Notes: generated by a model not told the origin, from the sequence alone. A stretch of DNA of 64,000 nucleotides from Sialis fuliginosa (GCA_961205875.1 OY540812.1:7502001-7566000), one strand, 5' to 3'. Counted from the stretch's first letter, positions 10,931 through 23,195 are shown. Made by a program: numbers and translations.

Positions 10931-11649
10931 TATACTTGTTTGTCTTATCAAGAACCCCTACTGTTTAAATCTGTCCCTGGGTAAAGCTGCTATTTAGTTA
11001 ACAATGTACAATTCAAATTTTCACTATAAGTTAAGAAAATTAGATATATAAGAAATTAAAGTTTCTTATTTTTAAATAGGAATTATAAAGGTATGTTTTC
11101 TTTTTTTTAATAAAAGCTATTTTGAGATAAATAATTTAATACATTATGATTATAAGTATCACTAAACCATAGCGCCCAAAAGAGGGGTTTGACAGAATTC
11201 TAGCATTAGGCCCCAGCGTGGAGAGACTTGAAGTTTTTTTGTCGTTGTCAAAAAATTTCTTAGCGGGAAGGGGTCCGCCGAAAATCTTAGCCTGCATGAT
11301 GGGCCGTGATATGATATGGGGGCCATAGTTGTTAATAAAAAAATGAACAAGTAATACTCACAGTATGACCATATCTTCCAATATAAGAACAATCTGCTAC
11401 CAGCAACGAGAAAAATCACAAAACTTGCGTTTGCATTAATTATAGAATCGAGCAATTTTCTCTTGAAAATCCAGGTCGATCCAATATAAAGTCAATGTAT
11501 ATTAATTAAAATTAAAAATAAGTACGATGTATATAAAAGTCTTTTAAAATTCAATTAAGTAAAACTGGAACCATTAAGTACATAAAACAAAGTCACTAGT
11601 TTTTATAGTCCTTGAATGTCACGATAATTACGCACAATTTTAACCATTC

Positions 11650-11850
11650 ATTATTTGTGAATGCGCAGGACACTCACGATAGTGTTACGTGCAGTCCGTG
11701 TCAGATCCGAACAAGTACTAGTTGATGTGTTGGTTTACACCGTGACATCCCCAAAGACTTGCAGGGGGCGGTGCGCGTCGGCCGCGCCCTTTCCGGCCCT
11801 GGCGACACCCCGTAGCCAATAGCAGGGCTCCATCGAACCGCACCTAGATA
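11650..11850. promoter_or_regulatory. GC-rich island with CCAAT box, candidate upstream promoter
   Basis: This is a local GC- and CpG-rich tract (GGGGGCGGTGCGCGTCGG, GCCGCGCCCTTTCC) in AT-rich DNA. It has AGCCAATAG, which reads as ATTGG on the minus strand, and a possible minus-strand donor ATC|GTGAGT near 11670. It could be a distal gcm promoter or first exon, or an enhancer. No reading frame of note crosses it. Confidence 0.35.
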
Positions 11851-12337
11851 TCAAAAGCTCGTTTTTATTCTTTATTAATATTCTAGAGGACGCTACCTGA
11901 CGTGAACTAGGATTACTAAAAGCATGTTATTACGCTCACTATAAGCTGTAATTAATGTTTTTCGATTAATGCTTTAAGAGCTTAATGTATGTTGTGTTCT
12001 GATTTGTAAATAATTTAAAAAAATATTTTGTTTTCCAAAGGCTATAGCTTTCACGAAATCGTCAAAATCTTAGAAGAGCTTTAAAAATATATATGACAGA
12101 ATAAACATAATAAAATATAATAAAATGAAATAATATATGGGTGCCAGGGTACAGGGGAGTGCCTTGATAGGTAAGTGACGAGAAAAAAATGATCATTCAA
12201 TTGCACTTCTGATTTTTTAATTTTTTAAGGCGGGTGGAGGGGGAGGGGGTTGTGCATAAGTAACATTCCGCCCCTAAACATGCAATAAATATTGGCAATC
12301 CATTGCTTGCTTTTTTGACATTTGTGTAACATAAATA

Positions 12338-12555
12338 ATTTAGATCTAATTAGATCTAATTTTAAAATTAGCATCTATATAGGTTGATTACCATAGATCT
12401 ATGCAAATCTAAAAACAGATTTACGTACAATCTACAATTTAACTCTGTCATCTTTAATTCTTAAATTTACATAGATCTAATTAGATTTAAGTGGATCTAT
12501 GTAGATCTAAGAAATAAATATGGTCGAATTAAAATTTAGATTTACGTAGATCGAT
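12338..12555. repeat. AGATCTA-rich palindromic tract
   Basis: At least six AGATCTA or AGATTTA motifs in both orientations (TTAGATCTAATTAGATCTAA, ACATAGATCTAATTAGATTT, GTGGATCTATGTAGATC) sit in about 220 bases. It looks like a decayed foldback element or simple-sequence expansion. Confidence 0.6.
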
Positions 12556-12809
12556 TTTTCGGATATTGTACCTTGTTATTTAGTTACGCCATATTTTGTT
12601 CTCTATGCGTGTCTGTTGAGGGCGTATTTATGCTTCTGAAATCGTACGTACTCTGTGCAGGTGCGTGTATTTTAGCTATTAAATTCAATATATTTTATTC
12701 GGGAAATGTTTGATTTGTTTAGGGCACAAACATATCTCATGACGGTACTGGATGTGGCTTTTATTCAGAAGCCAAGATATATCTAATCGCGGCTATATAG
12801 CTTTAATTA

Positions 12810-13073
12810 CACAGCTACAAAAAAAAAATCCGGAGGTAAAAAAGCAACCTATTGGTCGAGCATAGTCGAAATCCAAATTTTTGTAATTTTCTGCTCTCCA
12901 GTTTTTTTTATTTAAGCTTGAATTTTGTGTTTGGGTTGACTTTTTCCAAGTTGGCTAAATCCAAAATTCAAGCTCAAAAAAAAAATTATAAGCAGAAAAT
13001 TCCAAAAATTTGGATTTTGACCATGCTCGACCAATACTACATTGCTATATGGGTCGCACTTTTTGCGTGTGTA
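12810..13073. mobile_element. MITE family T, copy 1
   Basis: It shares its full layout with 63006-63274: AATCCAAATTTTTGTAATTT near the left, CCAAGTTGGCTAAATCCAAA in the middle, then AGAAAATTCCAAAAATTTGG and ATGCTCGACCAATACTACAT on the right. The flanking inverted ends of ACACAG/CTGTGT type are worn here. A small plus-strand frame over it is incidental. Confidence 0.8.
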
Positions 13074-13237
13074 TAAATTACATCATTTTTACAATATATT
13101 CTAGTATAAAGAAGCTATAGCTATATATATATACATATTGTTAATTAGTTTGTTGTTTTATATTAAGAATCCTGTCCCCAATGTTGCAACGGTTTACTGA
13201 TTACCAGAAGCACAAACATTAGAAGGTGTAGTAGCAT

Positions 13238-13308
13238 GTTATAGGTGTATACAGGTGAAACGCGAGCCTCCTGATTGGCCGGAACTGTAATACAAATGCA
13301 CCTATAAC
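13238..13308. repeat. Short inverted repeat, 10-bp arms
   Basis: GTTATAGGTG at 13238-13247 is complemented by CACCTATAAC at 13299-13308. Between them is a GC-richer spacer (GCGAGCCTCCTGATTGGCCG). It could be a very short MITE or a regulatory palindrome. Confidence 0.5.
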
Positions 13309-14084
13309 ACAATGCAAATCACACGCATGCATAGCCAACTCTATTAAAACTACCAACATTTTTTATATACCTACCAATGTTTTATTTATTTGTTTGTTTT
13401 ACAAATTATAATGAAATATCCTTTGTGATATTATACATTATTAAAGAACAATAAGTAATGCGTGCGGTAAATGTTTGCTAAATACTTTTAATTGAGACTA
13501 GTGAATATTAACTCTCGTATTTAAAAACAGAAAAAACGACAAATTTAAGCATCCCTTCTTTTAGATTTCAAATTAAAAAATAATTTGAATTTCATATATA
13601 TACATTTTTTTACTGATTTCAGTTTTAATTATTATAAAATAATCATAGCAGTCATTTTTTAATTAAAACAAATTACGAAGTATGTATGCATGTACAATGT
13701 ACAATCAAGCTTATACTACAGCAGTTGGTATTACTGCCACTGTTAAATCCAATAAAAGAACATATAAATGCAAGAAAGATAATACTGGATGTTTAAATTA
13801 ATTACTGAAAACAATAAAACCGTAATTAATGATATGAGCTCTTAACATTTATTATATAATTCTGACCACAATTAAACTCCACTTTTCTCACATTCGACAT
13901 GCAGTTGTTATTTTGGCTGGTTTGCAAGGGTTACTTTATGAATTTTATTTAGCAAACACAGCATCAAGGCGTACTTTTATGCTGGTAGTTACGTGTTACT
14001 GTGACAATAATTAATAATAAATTTATATAAACCTAAATTACTTTAGTAATATATCGAGATTATATCCTTACTTTCATCCCTCTG

Positions 14085-14398
14085 CATGGGCGCCGGTAGA
14101 ATTTCTTTTAGGGGGGTGCATTTACATATATGAGATGAAAGTATGCGAAAAAAAATTTATTTAACATGAGTAAAAAAAAAAAAAGGTCTTCAGTTTTTAT
14201 ATATATACAATTCGAAAGTAACACGACTAAAAAAAAAAAAGGTCCTCAGTTTTATATTTTCACATTTATAACTTATTGTATGTTTTCCAATTTAATGCAA
14301 ATGTATTAAATTTTAAAATAACAATTGTATTTCTTAATTATTTCATTTGCCAGGGGGGTGCAAGTGCACCTCCTTGCACCCCCCTCCCGGCGCCCATG
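14085..14398. mobile_element. hAT-type MITE with perfect 8-bp target duplication
   Basis: The element is 314 bp, with inverted ends CATGGGCGCCGG and CCGGCGCCCATG. The exact duplication TCCCTCTG lies at 14077-14084 and 14399-14406. Inside, GGGGGGTGCA and TGCACCCCCC are inverted subterminal blocks. A short ORF at 14276-14476 crosses its right end by chance. Confidence 0.92.
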
Positions 14399-15094
14399 TC
14401 CCTCTGTAAAATTATAATTACAAATTTGGAAAAAGTTGTTGCAAGAGTCCATTTCAAAATAAAAAAAACATCATAATTTTCTAAATATGGAGAGGGAGAA
14501 TTGAATATCTTTAAAAATTAAAATCAAGTTTTTAATCGCAGCTAAAATAGAACATAATAATATGTATCTCGCTAAGGGACCATCCATAAAAATATGTCAC
14601 ACAATTAATTTCATGGTTTTTACCCCCCCTTCCCCTCTCCTGCCTTGTACACGTTGTTACATTCGTACCCCCCCCCCTGTTTTGACGTCACACAAATTTC
14701 GAAACAATAATTAGATACTTAAAAAAAAAGAAATATTTGGTTTTGTATATTATTTTTATTTATATGGAATTTTACCATGCACGTTTAAAATTTTCCCAAA
14801 AACTCTTCACCGGTCTCGAGTTACTAACAACATATTCATTTTTCCTCACATTTTTGCTCTTAGAATTTATATAAAATTCATTGTTTTGATTTTTTAGATA
14901 TAACGTCACAAAACTTGTGCTTTAACATTAAAACCAAAAGTAAAATTAATAATGAAAATTGATTATTAAAAATACTTATATATGCAGACATGGGCCGCAG
15001 AAAATCGATTGTCTGGCCGCACGGAAAGTACCTCCTACATCACTAACTAAAAATAATCACATCCTACAAAAAAATAATATACAGGTGATATGAA

Positions 15095-15310
15095 CAATCG
15101 TAAAAATACAGTCCATCCGCTCGATTATCTTATACGTAATGTCTATGTAAAGAGAGTGGTCGTCCTTAGACCGGTGTCGCGTCCGGTCGACGCGCAGGAC
15201 AACGGAAACGTGTGCAGTGCTGTTGTTCACATCTGCCGGAATCGGAGCGTCCCTGAACGCGGATTTTTTTCTTTTACCGGAGATGCAATTTACTCACTTA
15301 CCTACTCTTT
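15095..15310. promoter_or_regulatory. GC-richer island, candidate conserved non-coding element
   Basis: A CpG-containing tract (AGACCGGTGTCGCGTCCGG, GACGCGCAGGACAACGG, GGAATCGGAGCGTCC) stands out against AT-rich flanks. The 92-codon reading frame across it has no family signature. The enhancer reading is inferred from composition alone. Confidence 0.25.
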
Positions 15311-15510
15311 GACAGATGCCATCGGTTATTGTATGTTATTGCTTATTAATTATTGTGCGTGTTCTTAAAAGGTGATGATATTATTGCGTGGGTATAGTTA
15401 TATATAGTATGCTTTCGTGGTAATGAATGGGCTTAATTTTGGGAGGAAATATTTCGAGTCGTTCCGATGATTTTTACAAGTTTTTATTTAACTACACTTG
15501 TTAGTTAAGA

Positions 15511-15679
15511 GTCGATTACATTGAACGAGCTTACAAGCTAACAAGCCAGCTTTTTTACAAGCTGGTTTGTAAAAAAGCTGACTTGTTAGCTAGTGAACAT
15601 GATTACACTGAGCGAGTTTACAAGCAAGCTTGTAAAAAAGCTGGCTTGTTAGCTTGTAAACTCGCTCAATGTAATCGAC
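15511..15679. mobile_element. Nested-palindrome MITE, 169 bp
   Basis: The outer arms are GTCGATTACATTGAACGAGC and GCTCAATGTAATCGAC. Each contains smaller palindromes of AAGCTTGT, GCTAACAAGCCAGC and AGCTTTTTTACAAGC. A diverged inner copy GATTACACTGAGCGAGTTTA at 15601 suggests two units joined. Confidence 0.85.
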
Positions 15680-15739
15680 GCTTTAGTATGTTAAGGTCAA
15701 ATATTGCAATCAAAATTTCGACCAGTTCTAATTAAGCTA

Positions 15740-16325
15740 GCGCATAGACCTTTGAAATTTTGTAGGTATACACGTGTATAAATCCAATTACCTTTTTCTT
15801 CACAACCACCTTGATATGGATATCAAATGAAAGGGTTTGACTATTAGAGTACGATTAACTATGTAACGATATTCTAAATCCGATATGGCGGATTACCTTT
15901 TTGTCCACAACCTCCTCCTTTACCTGTTAGTAAGCTAGTTAGTTAGTCAGCCAGTAACTAAAAATTTGAAAATAAAAATTAATAAAAAAATGTTTTTTAA
16001 AAACAAGCTTTTATTAATTTTTTACATTTCGTTCTTCTCAGTCAGATATAATATTATAAATACGAGTGTCTGTTTGTTACCTTTTCACGGCTAAACCACT
16101 GAACCGATATTGATAAAATTTGGCAGGGAGATAGCTTGCATCTTGAGAATTAAAGGACATAAGCTATTTTGTATCCCAAAAATTGATTAGATAAAAAATG
16201 GGTGTGTGTACTTTTGTACGTGTGATAGGTTAGGTTAGTTTAATGACATATAGCGTGCAAATTCGAAACTAAAAATCAGTTTTAATGACTATCCTAACAG
16301 AAATCTGTATTACTCTCGGGTAACA
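15740..16325. repeat. Dispersed-repeat debris
   Basis: Two segments read like common arthropod repeats: GATATGGATATCAAATGAAA with CCGATATGGCGGATTACC (15815-15900), and TTTTCACGGCTAAACCACTG with AACCGATATTGATAAAATTT (16081-16125). I recognise the text type but cannot assign a family or ends. Confidence 0.45.
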
Positions 16326-16371
16326 ACTAGTTATAATATAAATGTTCAAAATGTATGCGTACAAAAGTTTT

Positions 16372-16785
16372 GATCTCGAAATAAAATCGAGATCGAAACA
16401 AAATTTATTTAAATTCGGAAGAGACGAAATTGGCTTAAATTTGTCTGAAAATTTGATTAAACGAGACCGAGATTATATTAATAGTTTATTTATATGTGTC
16501 TAGTCGTGAGTCTTATAGTTACTAAAGAATATCAATAATTAATACTCGTAAAATTTTAATATTTAATATTAATTTTTAAATTAATAATCAAAATAAAATT
16601 TATAAGATTCGATCATTATATTTCAAAATGTCTATATTATAAATGAACAAAATGTTATTTATAAAAAAAATCACATGAAATCGAGATTTTTCTCGATAAG
16701 TACCGGATTAGTTTCGTCTCGATTTCGATCACGTATATATGAGACGAGGCTGTCAGTTGTAAAATTCGAGACTAAGATAGTTCCA
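16372..16785. mobile_element. hAT-type MITE family U, copy 2 (degraded)
   Basis: It contains ACGAGACCGAGATTATATTA and GTTTCGTCTCGATTTCGATC, and CTGTCAGTTGTAAAATTCGA, the reverse complement of a core motif in copy 1. No terminal TAGGG is readable. A short ORF at 16675-16869 is incidental. Confidence 0.6.
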
Positions 16786-17079
16786 AAATATATATTTTTA
16801 AAACAAAGAAGAAAAATCAATCAAAATATCAAAAATAATTTCTTGAACCTATTAAAAAAAAGCTACTAGTTATAACATTAAAAAGGTTCAGTTCAGGTTC
16901 AGATTCGTAGACACTTAAGTATAACGGTTTGGTTCGAGTTCAAGTTCACGAAAAATACTTTTATTGGGTTATAAAATGGTCAATAATCAAAACCTGAAAT
17001 AAATACATTACGTATATTTTAATTATTGCATAATATTTGTATAAAAGACCCTATGTTATTTTCAACAATTTTACATATA

Positions 17080-17225
17080 AAGACAACGGTAAGAGTGCAA
17101 GTGTTGTGGTAGGCCCGCAGGTGGTTTACTTACTGGTTGTCTCGGACAAGTTTGTCTCGTGACCGCACTCGTAAACTGTTTACACGCACACTTATCCACA
17201 GATCTGGTTTCAGGTTTATTGTTTG
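17080..17225. promoter_or_regulatory. GC-richer island, candidate enhancer
   Basis: GTTGTGGTAGGCCCGCAGG contains a Runx-like TGTGGT. GTAAACTGTTTACA is a forkhead-type palindrome, and CCACAGATCTGG also appears. It lies between repeats in otherwise AT-rich DNA. Function is inferred from motif and composition only. Confidence 0.25.
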
Positions 17226-17596
17226 TATCACATTGCAGATATACCTACATTAGTATAAAAAAATTCAATTTGTATAAATTGTTAAAATAAGTTAATTAAT
17301 TATATAATTCAATAAAAATATTCATTTTTATTTTGACTTCGAACAGCTGTCTAAATGAACTAACAGTTCGATAGACAAAATTAAAATTAAAAAAAAATTT
17401 TTTTGACTTTTATTATTATAGATATTTAAATAATGTTATATCACATATAACTATTTTATTGACATATAATGACCTAAAACCTCGAAGTCAAAATAAAAAT
17501 CATGAAAAATGGTCATTTTCTTAAATTCTACATAAAAATATTCATATATATATGAATGTATTAGAATTAGATAATCAGAAAATATAAAATAAAAAT

Positions 17597-18157
17597 AAGG
17601 TACCAGCACCAGTTATGGCCGCTATAAGAGTAAGGTACACTGTTTTTGTGATTGACGGGCTTTATTTTTTTTAACTCTCATGAACTCATGCTACTAATAA
17701 AACAAGTAACTTTATTTAATCAATTAAATTACTCATGTCTGCAAATATAGTTTGTTTTTTAAATTATAGCCTTTTATTTTGTTTATGTTTTTTTCTCCAG
17801 TGATGGATAAAGTAAAACCAATAATGAGCACGCAGTGATGGACACTTGCTAATGATTACAAAATTATAAGTAATACGACACAAAAGATATAAAAGAAAGA
17901 ATCTTCAAATTTGAAACAATGTAAAGCAGTTACTATGATAATATAATAGTTAATAAATAAATTATACCAATAATTAGTTTAAATGTCCACCATTTTGACA
18001 CCTATTGGCCGATTGTCATCAAATCACGCTGTAACAAAGTTAAATGTATATAGATTAATATTCAGAAATGGTAGTAATTAAAAATCAACAAATATTTCTA
18101 ATTCAGTACATTTAATTTAAAAAATAGCCATTACTGGAGTCATATCCAAGTACCTTA
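17597..18157 (-). mobile_element. Family C repeat, copy 2 (inverted)
   Basis: This is the reverse-oriented copy of the 10361 repeat. It begins AAGGTACCAGCACC then AGTTATGGCCGCTATAAGAG, and carries TGTCCATCACTGCGTGCTCA on the complement. Its distal end lacks the ACTGGTGCC part of the terminus, so it is end-eroded. Confidence 0.85.
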
Positions 18158-18176
18158 GTTGGTCCGAACTCAAGAG

Positions 18177-18549
18177 TAGGGTTTCACTCAAAACGAGACG
18201 AGAAGATAGTCAGGTAAGTCTCTTCTCGTCTCATACACGAGGACGAGACCGAGACAAATCTCGGTGATTTTTTATAAATAATATTTTTAAATTTTTTTTT
18301 AAATATAACTAATCTTATATATTTTTATGTAATTATACATCAAAGATTAATATCAAATAGTAAATTTTTACAAATTATTGATATTATTTTAAAACCGAGA
18401 TTCTCAGCGAATTTCGACGAGTCTTATAAGTAAAGTCAATATCGTCTAAATTTTAGGCGGATTCGTCTAGTCTGAATTTAAGACACTCTCGGTCTTTGTC
18501 TCGTTTCGAGACCGAGACAGAAAAAGTTTCGTCTCAGCATACAGCCCTA
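18177..18549. mobile_element. hAT-type MITE family U, copy 3, with exact 8-bp target duplication
   Basis: The element is 373 bp, with ends TAGGG and CCCTA. The direct repeat CTCAAGAG lies at 18169-18176 and 18550-18557. The complement of the right end reads TAGGGCTGTATGCTGAGACG, the signature of the family. The interior repeats CGAGACCGAGAC and GTCTCGGTC. It is inserted next to the eroded end of family C copy 2. Confidence 0.9.
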
Positions 18550-18843
18550 CTCAAGAGCCAAAACTTAATTTGAAATATTCAGATAATATAATCACATATC
18601 TATCCAATATATCGGATATTGTGTAATGTGCGATTAAAATATAAGACATGCTTGCTTACCTTCACTTACCTGTTACAAGGTATATGTGCATATGTGTGTG
18701 AACATGTAGGAGTTACACACACGTGTTCATAACAGGCACGCGTCACTAAATATAACGTTTTTTAAAACACCATTAACACTATCAGTGAAAACATAGTAGA
18801 TATGATTATTACATTTAACATACATATATTAACATTTAATGTC

Positions 18844-18966
18844 GTGTTTAGACCAAAAACACTAAATAGCAACATGGTGTTTTTAAAATACTTCGTGTTT
18901 AAAAATGTATAGGGTTTACTGCTATTTTGTAACCGTGTTGTTGTTTTGTCTTTTTAGTCTAAATAC
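18844..18966. repeat. TIR-like repeat V, copy 1
   Basis: GTTTAGACCAAAAACAC on the left is opposed by TTTTTAGTCTAAATAC on the right. AGGGTTTACTGCTATTTTGT and the GTTTTGTC segment recur at 54770-54890 with TTGGTCTAAAC. It is a small two-copy family of unknown class. Confidence 0.55.
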
Positions 18967-19467
18967 GGTATTATTTAAGAATTTTATGTTACTTTTAATG
19001 ACTTTGCTATAGTTAATTGACCGTTTAAATTACTCTTTTCAATTGTGTGTATTTTAAAATTCTTGTAAAATTTGCAATTGAAATACTGTTTTTCTTACAA
19101 AAATAAAACTAAAAAATGAATTATAATTAGCAGTCAAATGCAGAGCTCATGTGAATTAAAAAAAATGTAATGTTCTTTTAATATCCATTATAACAATAAT
19201 GTATAGTTTAATATAAAATAAGGGTTGTGTAACTAATGAATAAAGAAAAATACCTGTTAAAAGAGTACTTATAAAACAATTATACACAGAAAACTCATTG
19301 TTATTTGTAGAGGTTTCATAAACCTATACCTGTATAATTTGCGTAAATCATTGTAAGCTGAGAAATACTTGAAACATGATCAGTAAAAGTATTTCTACTT
19401 TAAATTCAATCAACGAATAATAGTTTCAAGTAGGTAGATAGATACTTATAAAATAATTTTTCTTGTA

Positions 19468-20043
19468 GGGTCGAGCGGGGTAAATATGAAACACCAAAAA
19501 AATGGGGTAAAAGTGAAACAAGCTTGCAACTAAAAAACTAATTTGTTTATAGGAGAATTATAAAAACTGACATCATCATTAAAAGTTTATTAAAGTGACC
19601 TGAAAATATGAATCGCCTAATAAGTGATGTATCACCTCTACAGATTTCCCTGTTAGTCGATGTCAAAACGTGTGAATTAAATTTTAATTCTTTGCACATA
19701 ACTTTCTGTATAGTTCAGATATTAATTAAAGTTACAATTTCACATTGATATCCCACAAAGAAGATAAATCAAAGTTGCCTTTGGAGCTTTTCTTTTAATT
19801 TTTCAATAAATATTTTTTATTAGAGGTCTGTTTCACTTTTTCCCAAATTAGAGGTTAAAAATGAAACACACTTTTTTCATTTTTAAAGTTTGTGTTGTAT
19901 CGTACAGTTCAAATGACGTAAGTATTTAAAATGGTTATTCATAAGCGCATCTAGTAGAAAATATTAAAGGTTGAATTTGTATCGCTAACTGTCAAAAATC
20001 ATGAAAGATTTGTATTTTGTTTCACTTTTACCCCAGTTGACCC
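19468..20043. mobile_element. TIR element with TA flanks and repeated GGGGTAAAAGTGAAAC
   Basis: The ends are GGGTCGAGCGGGGTAAATAT and the complement of TTACCCCAGTTGACCC; both are flanked by TA. The core GGGGTAAAAGTGAAAC is repeated inside at about 19504, and in weaker form near 19830-19870. The element is 576 bp with no transposase. TA flanks suggest a Tc1/mariner-like mover. Confidence 0.75.
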
Positions 20044-20311
20044 TATATGTTGTAAGTATCTTTAATAGGTAGGTAATGCAAAAATTAAACCAAAAATGTC
20101 AAAGCGATCTATAGCTATTATTTGTACATAAGTATTGACTTTTTAAATTTTATTACCGTATTTATTATAGTTGTAAAAAAGTTGACGATTTTATTAAAAA
20201 CAGTTAAAATGATGTAATTTTTATGATCAAGCTATGTTATTTAATACGTATGATGCGGCCAGCAATTTCCATCTTGCATGGATGACTGGTATGATGAAGA
20301 TTTTATGATTT

Positions 20312-20609
20312 ATGCCCAGTATTATAAAGGAGCTAGGAAAATTTGCTAGCTAGTAAGCACTTTCAAATGGAGTATCAAACTTATATGACAGTTTTATTGG
20401 AGTTTTTGACAGATAATTTCATGCATATGAAGTAAAATTAAAGATATGTAAAGTATATTTACTAAAGTGTATTTACTAACCTTGAGTAAAAACGATAAAA
20501 ACCAACTTACTGCGCTTGCAAATATCTGTTAAAAACTCAAAGAGAACTGTCATATAAGTTTGATACCTCATTTGAGAGTGCTTGCAAGCTAGCAAATTTG
20601 CTAGTAGTG
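20312..20609. mobile_element. MITE family B, copy 1 (degraded right end)
   Basis: It starts ATGCCCAGTATTATAAAGG then AGCTAGGAAAATTTGCTAGC. An inverted CTTGCAAGCTAGCAAATTTG lies near the right end, where the final GGTATTATAAAG-type terminus is no longer readable. Subterminal CACTTTCAAATGGAGTATCA is shared with the other family B copies. Confidence 0.7.
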
Positions 20610-21689
20610 CATTGGACCCGGTGTTACCCTGAGATATTAATTCAATTAAACATATCCCTAAATGACAATTGTATGCTGTGACATCATGGAAACAAAACAC
20701 GACATGATAAAGATGTTTTTAGTCTTTTGATGATAAATCTTGAATTTTCACAAAATATTAATAGCCACGATACTTCACAGAAAAATTATCTAACTATTGG
20801 TGAAAACCGCATTGAAATCGGTTCAGTAATTCCCGAGTCTATAAGCCTCATACAAACGAACATTCATTTTTATATATGTATAGAGATAATTCAGTAAATA
20901 GGAGATGTGTTAGACGAATTCAAGCATTTTAGAGTAGACGAACGTGATTGTTTGATCACTAATGCTCTTGAGCATATAAGATAAAGCGTTTATATTTATT
21001 TGTTTGATAATTTTGAACATACATACATACATACATATTACACACTGAATCCTTGATATGTGCAACAGAACTTTGTTATTGAAGAGAGAAGCGATGGGAA
21101 CCTATACTGATGTCGGTGATGAGCTCTGTTTCCAGTAGCATTCACACACACGCAAACATATCCGACTGTTGTGTGCAACGACGTACGTTCTATATGACGA
21201 AAATTAAAATCAAGATACCAATAGAAGATTTGGATTTTATAAATGAATTAACAGTTCAATAGACAAAATTAATAATACAAAAAAAATGTTTTTTTTTTGT
21301 TCACTAAACTACAATTAATAAAATACAGTGTAAAAACAATTTTTGATTAGATCATGAACTGATTTACCTTCCGAGAAAACTTTCAATTTACTTATTCAAA
21401 AAACGGTAATATTATTTATATAATTACCAGTATAGGTATATATTTTCCAATCATCATCGAATAAGTACGTTCAAAATTGAACGTTGTAGAAGTAAATTTA
21501 ATTGACAACTTATATTTTTCAATATTTAGCAAATTAGTTTTTTACAAAAATTAATTATACTTTTATTAAATAAAATTTAAATAAGAAAATATATAAAAAC
21601 CGGCAGTACTTATTGTCAGACTCTTTTTTTTGAGGGGGGGAGAGCCTTTGGTGCTCTATGGAAAGGAGGGGGAAGTTTTGAATTAAAAA

Positions 21690-21960
21690 AATCAAATGAA
21701 TGTCAAAAATATACAATTAAAAATATATACAATTCAATTGAAATTCAGACTGAGAAATATTCGAAAAAAAAGGAATATGATTTTTTATCCTTGTGCTTTT
21801 TATAATATATTACATTTTGTCCTCCCACTCTCTGATTCATTATCAGCGGTAGTCGAACGTGTTTTTCTCAGTGCTGGGGTACAACAATAATTATTCAATA
21901 AAGGGGGAACAACTTAATGAATTAAATACAAAAAATACTTTTTAATTTTAAGTGTATTTT
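21690..21960 (+). pseudogene. Possible hAT transposase C-terminal relic
   Basis: The frame at 21696-21890 ends LPLSDSLSAVVERVFLSAG. This resembles the hAT dimerisation-domain core in which a Ser/Ala run precedes VERVFSSAG. The upstream part of the frame and the other conserved transposase blocks are not recognisable. If real, it is a decayed C-terminal scrap; chance similarity over about 15 residues cannot be excluded. Confidence 0.4.
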
Positions 21961-22734
21961 TTCAGTTAACGATAGTAGGGTATTGCCCCATAATATGTGC
22001 ATTAATTGTTTATATGGCCTCCAAACTATACATTTTCCAGGCCCTTTCAAAGGCCCTGATTATTTTTTTTTTCAGATAAAATTAAACTACAATAACAATT
22101 TAAAATTAGGTATATATTTTACAATTTATTTTAGTTTTCTATTTAACTATTAAATTATAAATTTAGATTGTTCACGATTTCATTCAAAATTAATTTAAAG
22201 ATAGAATGACAAATAATAATATATTTCTAATATTACTTTTAACCAACTTACAAACTTAACATTATTATCTACTCTAGTAAGAGAATACAATGTATGTATG
22301 TACTTGTATAAGAAAACGACACAAATTTTTGTTTTTCGTGTAGGTATTTATTTATATGTGTTTTTCTTAGATTAAAATAAATAAAAAAATCAGCACGCAT
22401 TTTATATTATCAATATATTATTATATAGCTTTCAAAATCAGGACGATTATAGCCTTTACATCTTATTGAGGGCTCATGTACCAGGATTTTCTGGGACTCC
22501 TCTTCTGCCAGAAGAATATAAAATCTGAGTAATTGTTTTCAAATTTATTACATTTTATTTTTTGCCACTGTAGTCTTCTTGAACAATAACCAAAAAAAGC
22601 TTCTTGACTACATACATAAAGCCTTATATTTCAAGTTATCAATTTTTACATAAAAAATATAATTTTAACAGAATACACGTACATCTGAACTAGCTTCATA
22701 CAAAGTTACTTCAATCTAAAAATCCGTGTTCAAC

Positions 22735-22965
22735 AAATCTGTCAACGAGCACCGAAACACCGAGCGTCGCTGTGCAAACAGCATCCGTGTGGCGTCGGGA
22801 CGGGGATCATCATCATCATCATGTAGTAGATACACCAGTGATGGCGGGGGTGGGAGGAAGGAGGGGGGGAGTGAGGCGCATCTACGTAATTAGTCGCAAA
22901 ATATTTGTCGATTCGCTCATGTGATGTGCTCTTTTGTGCTGTTGTTTTCATGTTATCAGACACAT
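22735..22965. promoter_or_regulatory. GC-richer island with CAT repeat
   Basis: GAGCACCGAAACACCGAGCG, a short (CAT)n run at 22807-22822, and GGGAGGAAGGAGGGGGGGAG lie in AT-rich DNA. Reading frames on both strands are short and not family-like. Confidence 0.22.
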
Positions 22966-23195
22966 GGTGTAGAGAGTTTACTGTTTTTGAAGTTGATCAA
23001 AATCGTTTATGTGTATATGTATGTACATGTGTATATGTGTGTAATTACTGTGGCCGATGATTTGTATAAATCCAACTATTGTCACAGTTTAGAGCAGAGG
23101 TGGATTTATATATACCTTGGCTCTAAACTTTCTTCCCACTTTATTAATAATTTATGTTAATAGAAAAAAATATTAGTTAGAATTTTGTACAACTA

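Noticed and set aside
14575-14700. AGGGACCATCCATAAA and GACGTCACAC text typical of a dispersed DNA element
   Set aside because: Only one terminus-like segment was seen, with no partner end nearby.
15090-15368. 92-codon ORF in a GC-richer island
   Set aside because: No recognisable domain, and the far end becomes low complexity; probably non-coding island DNA.
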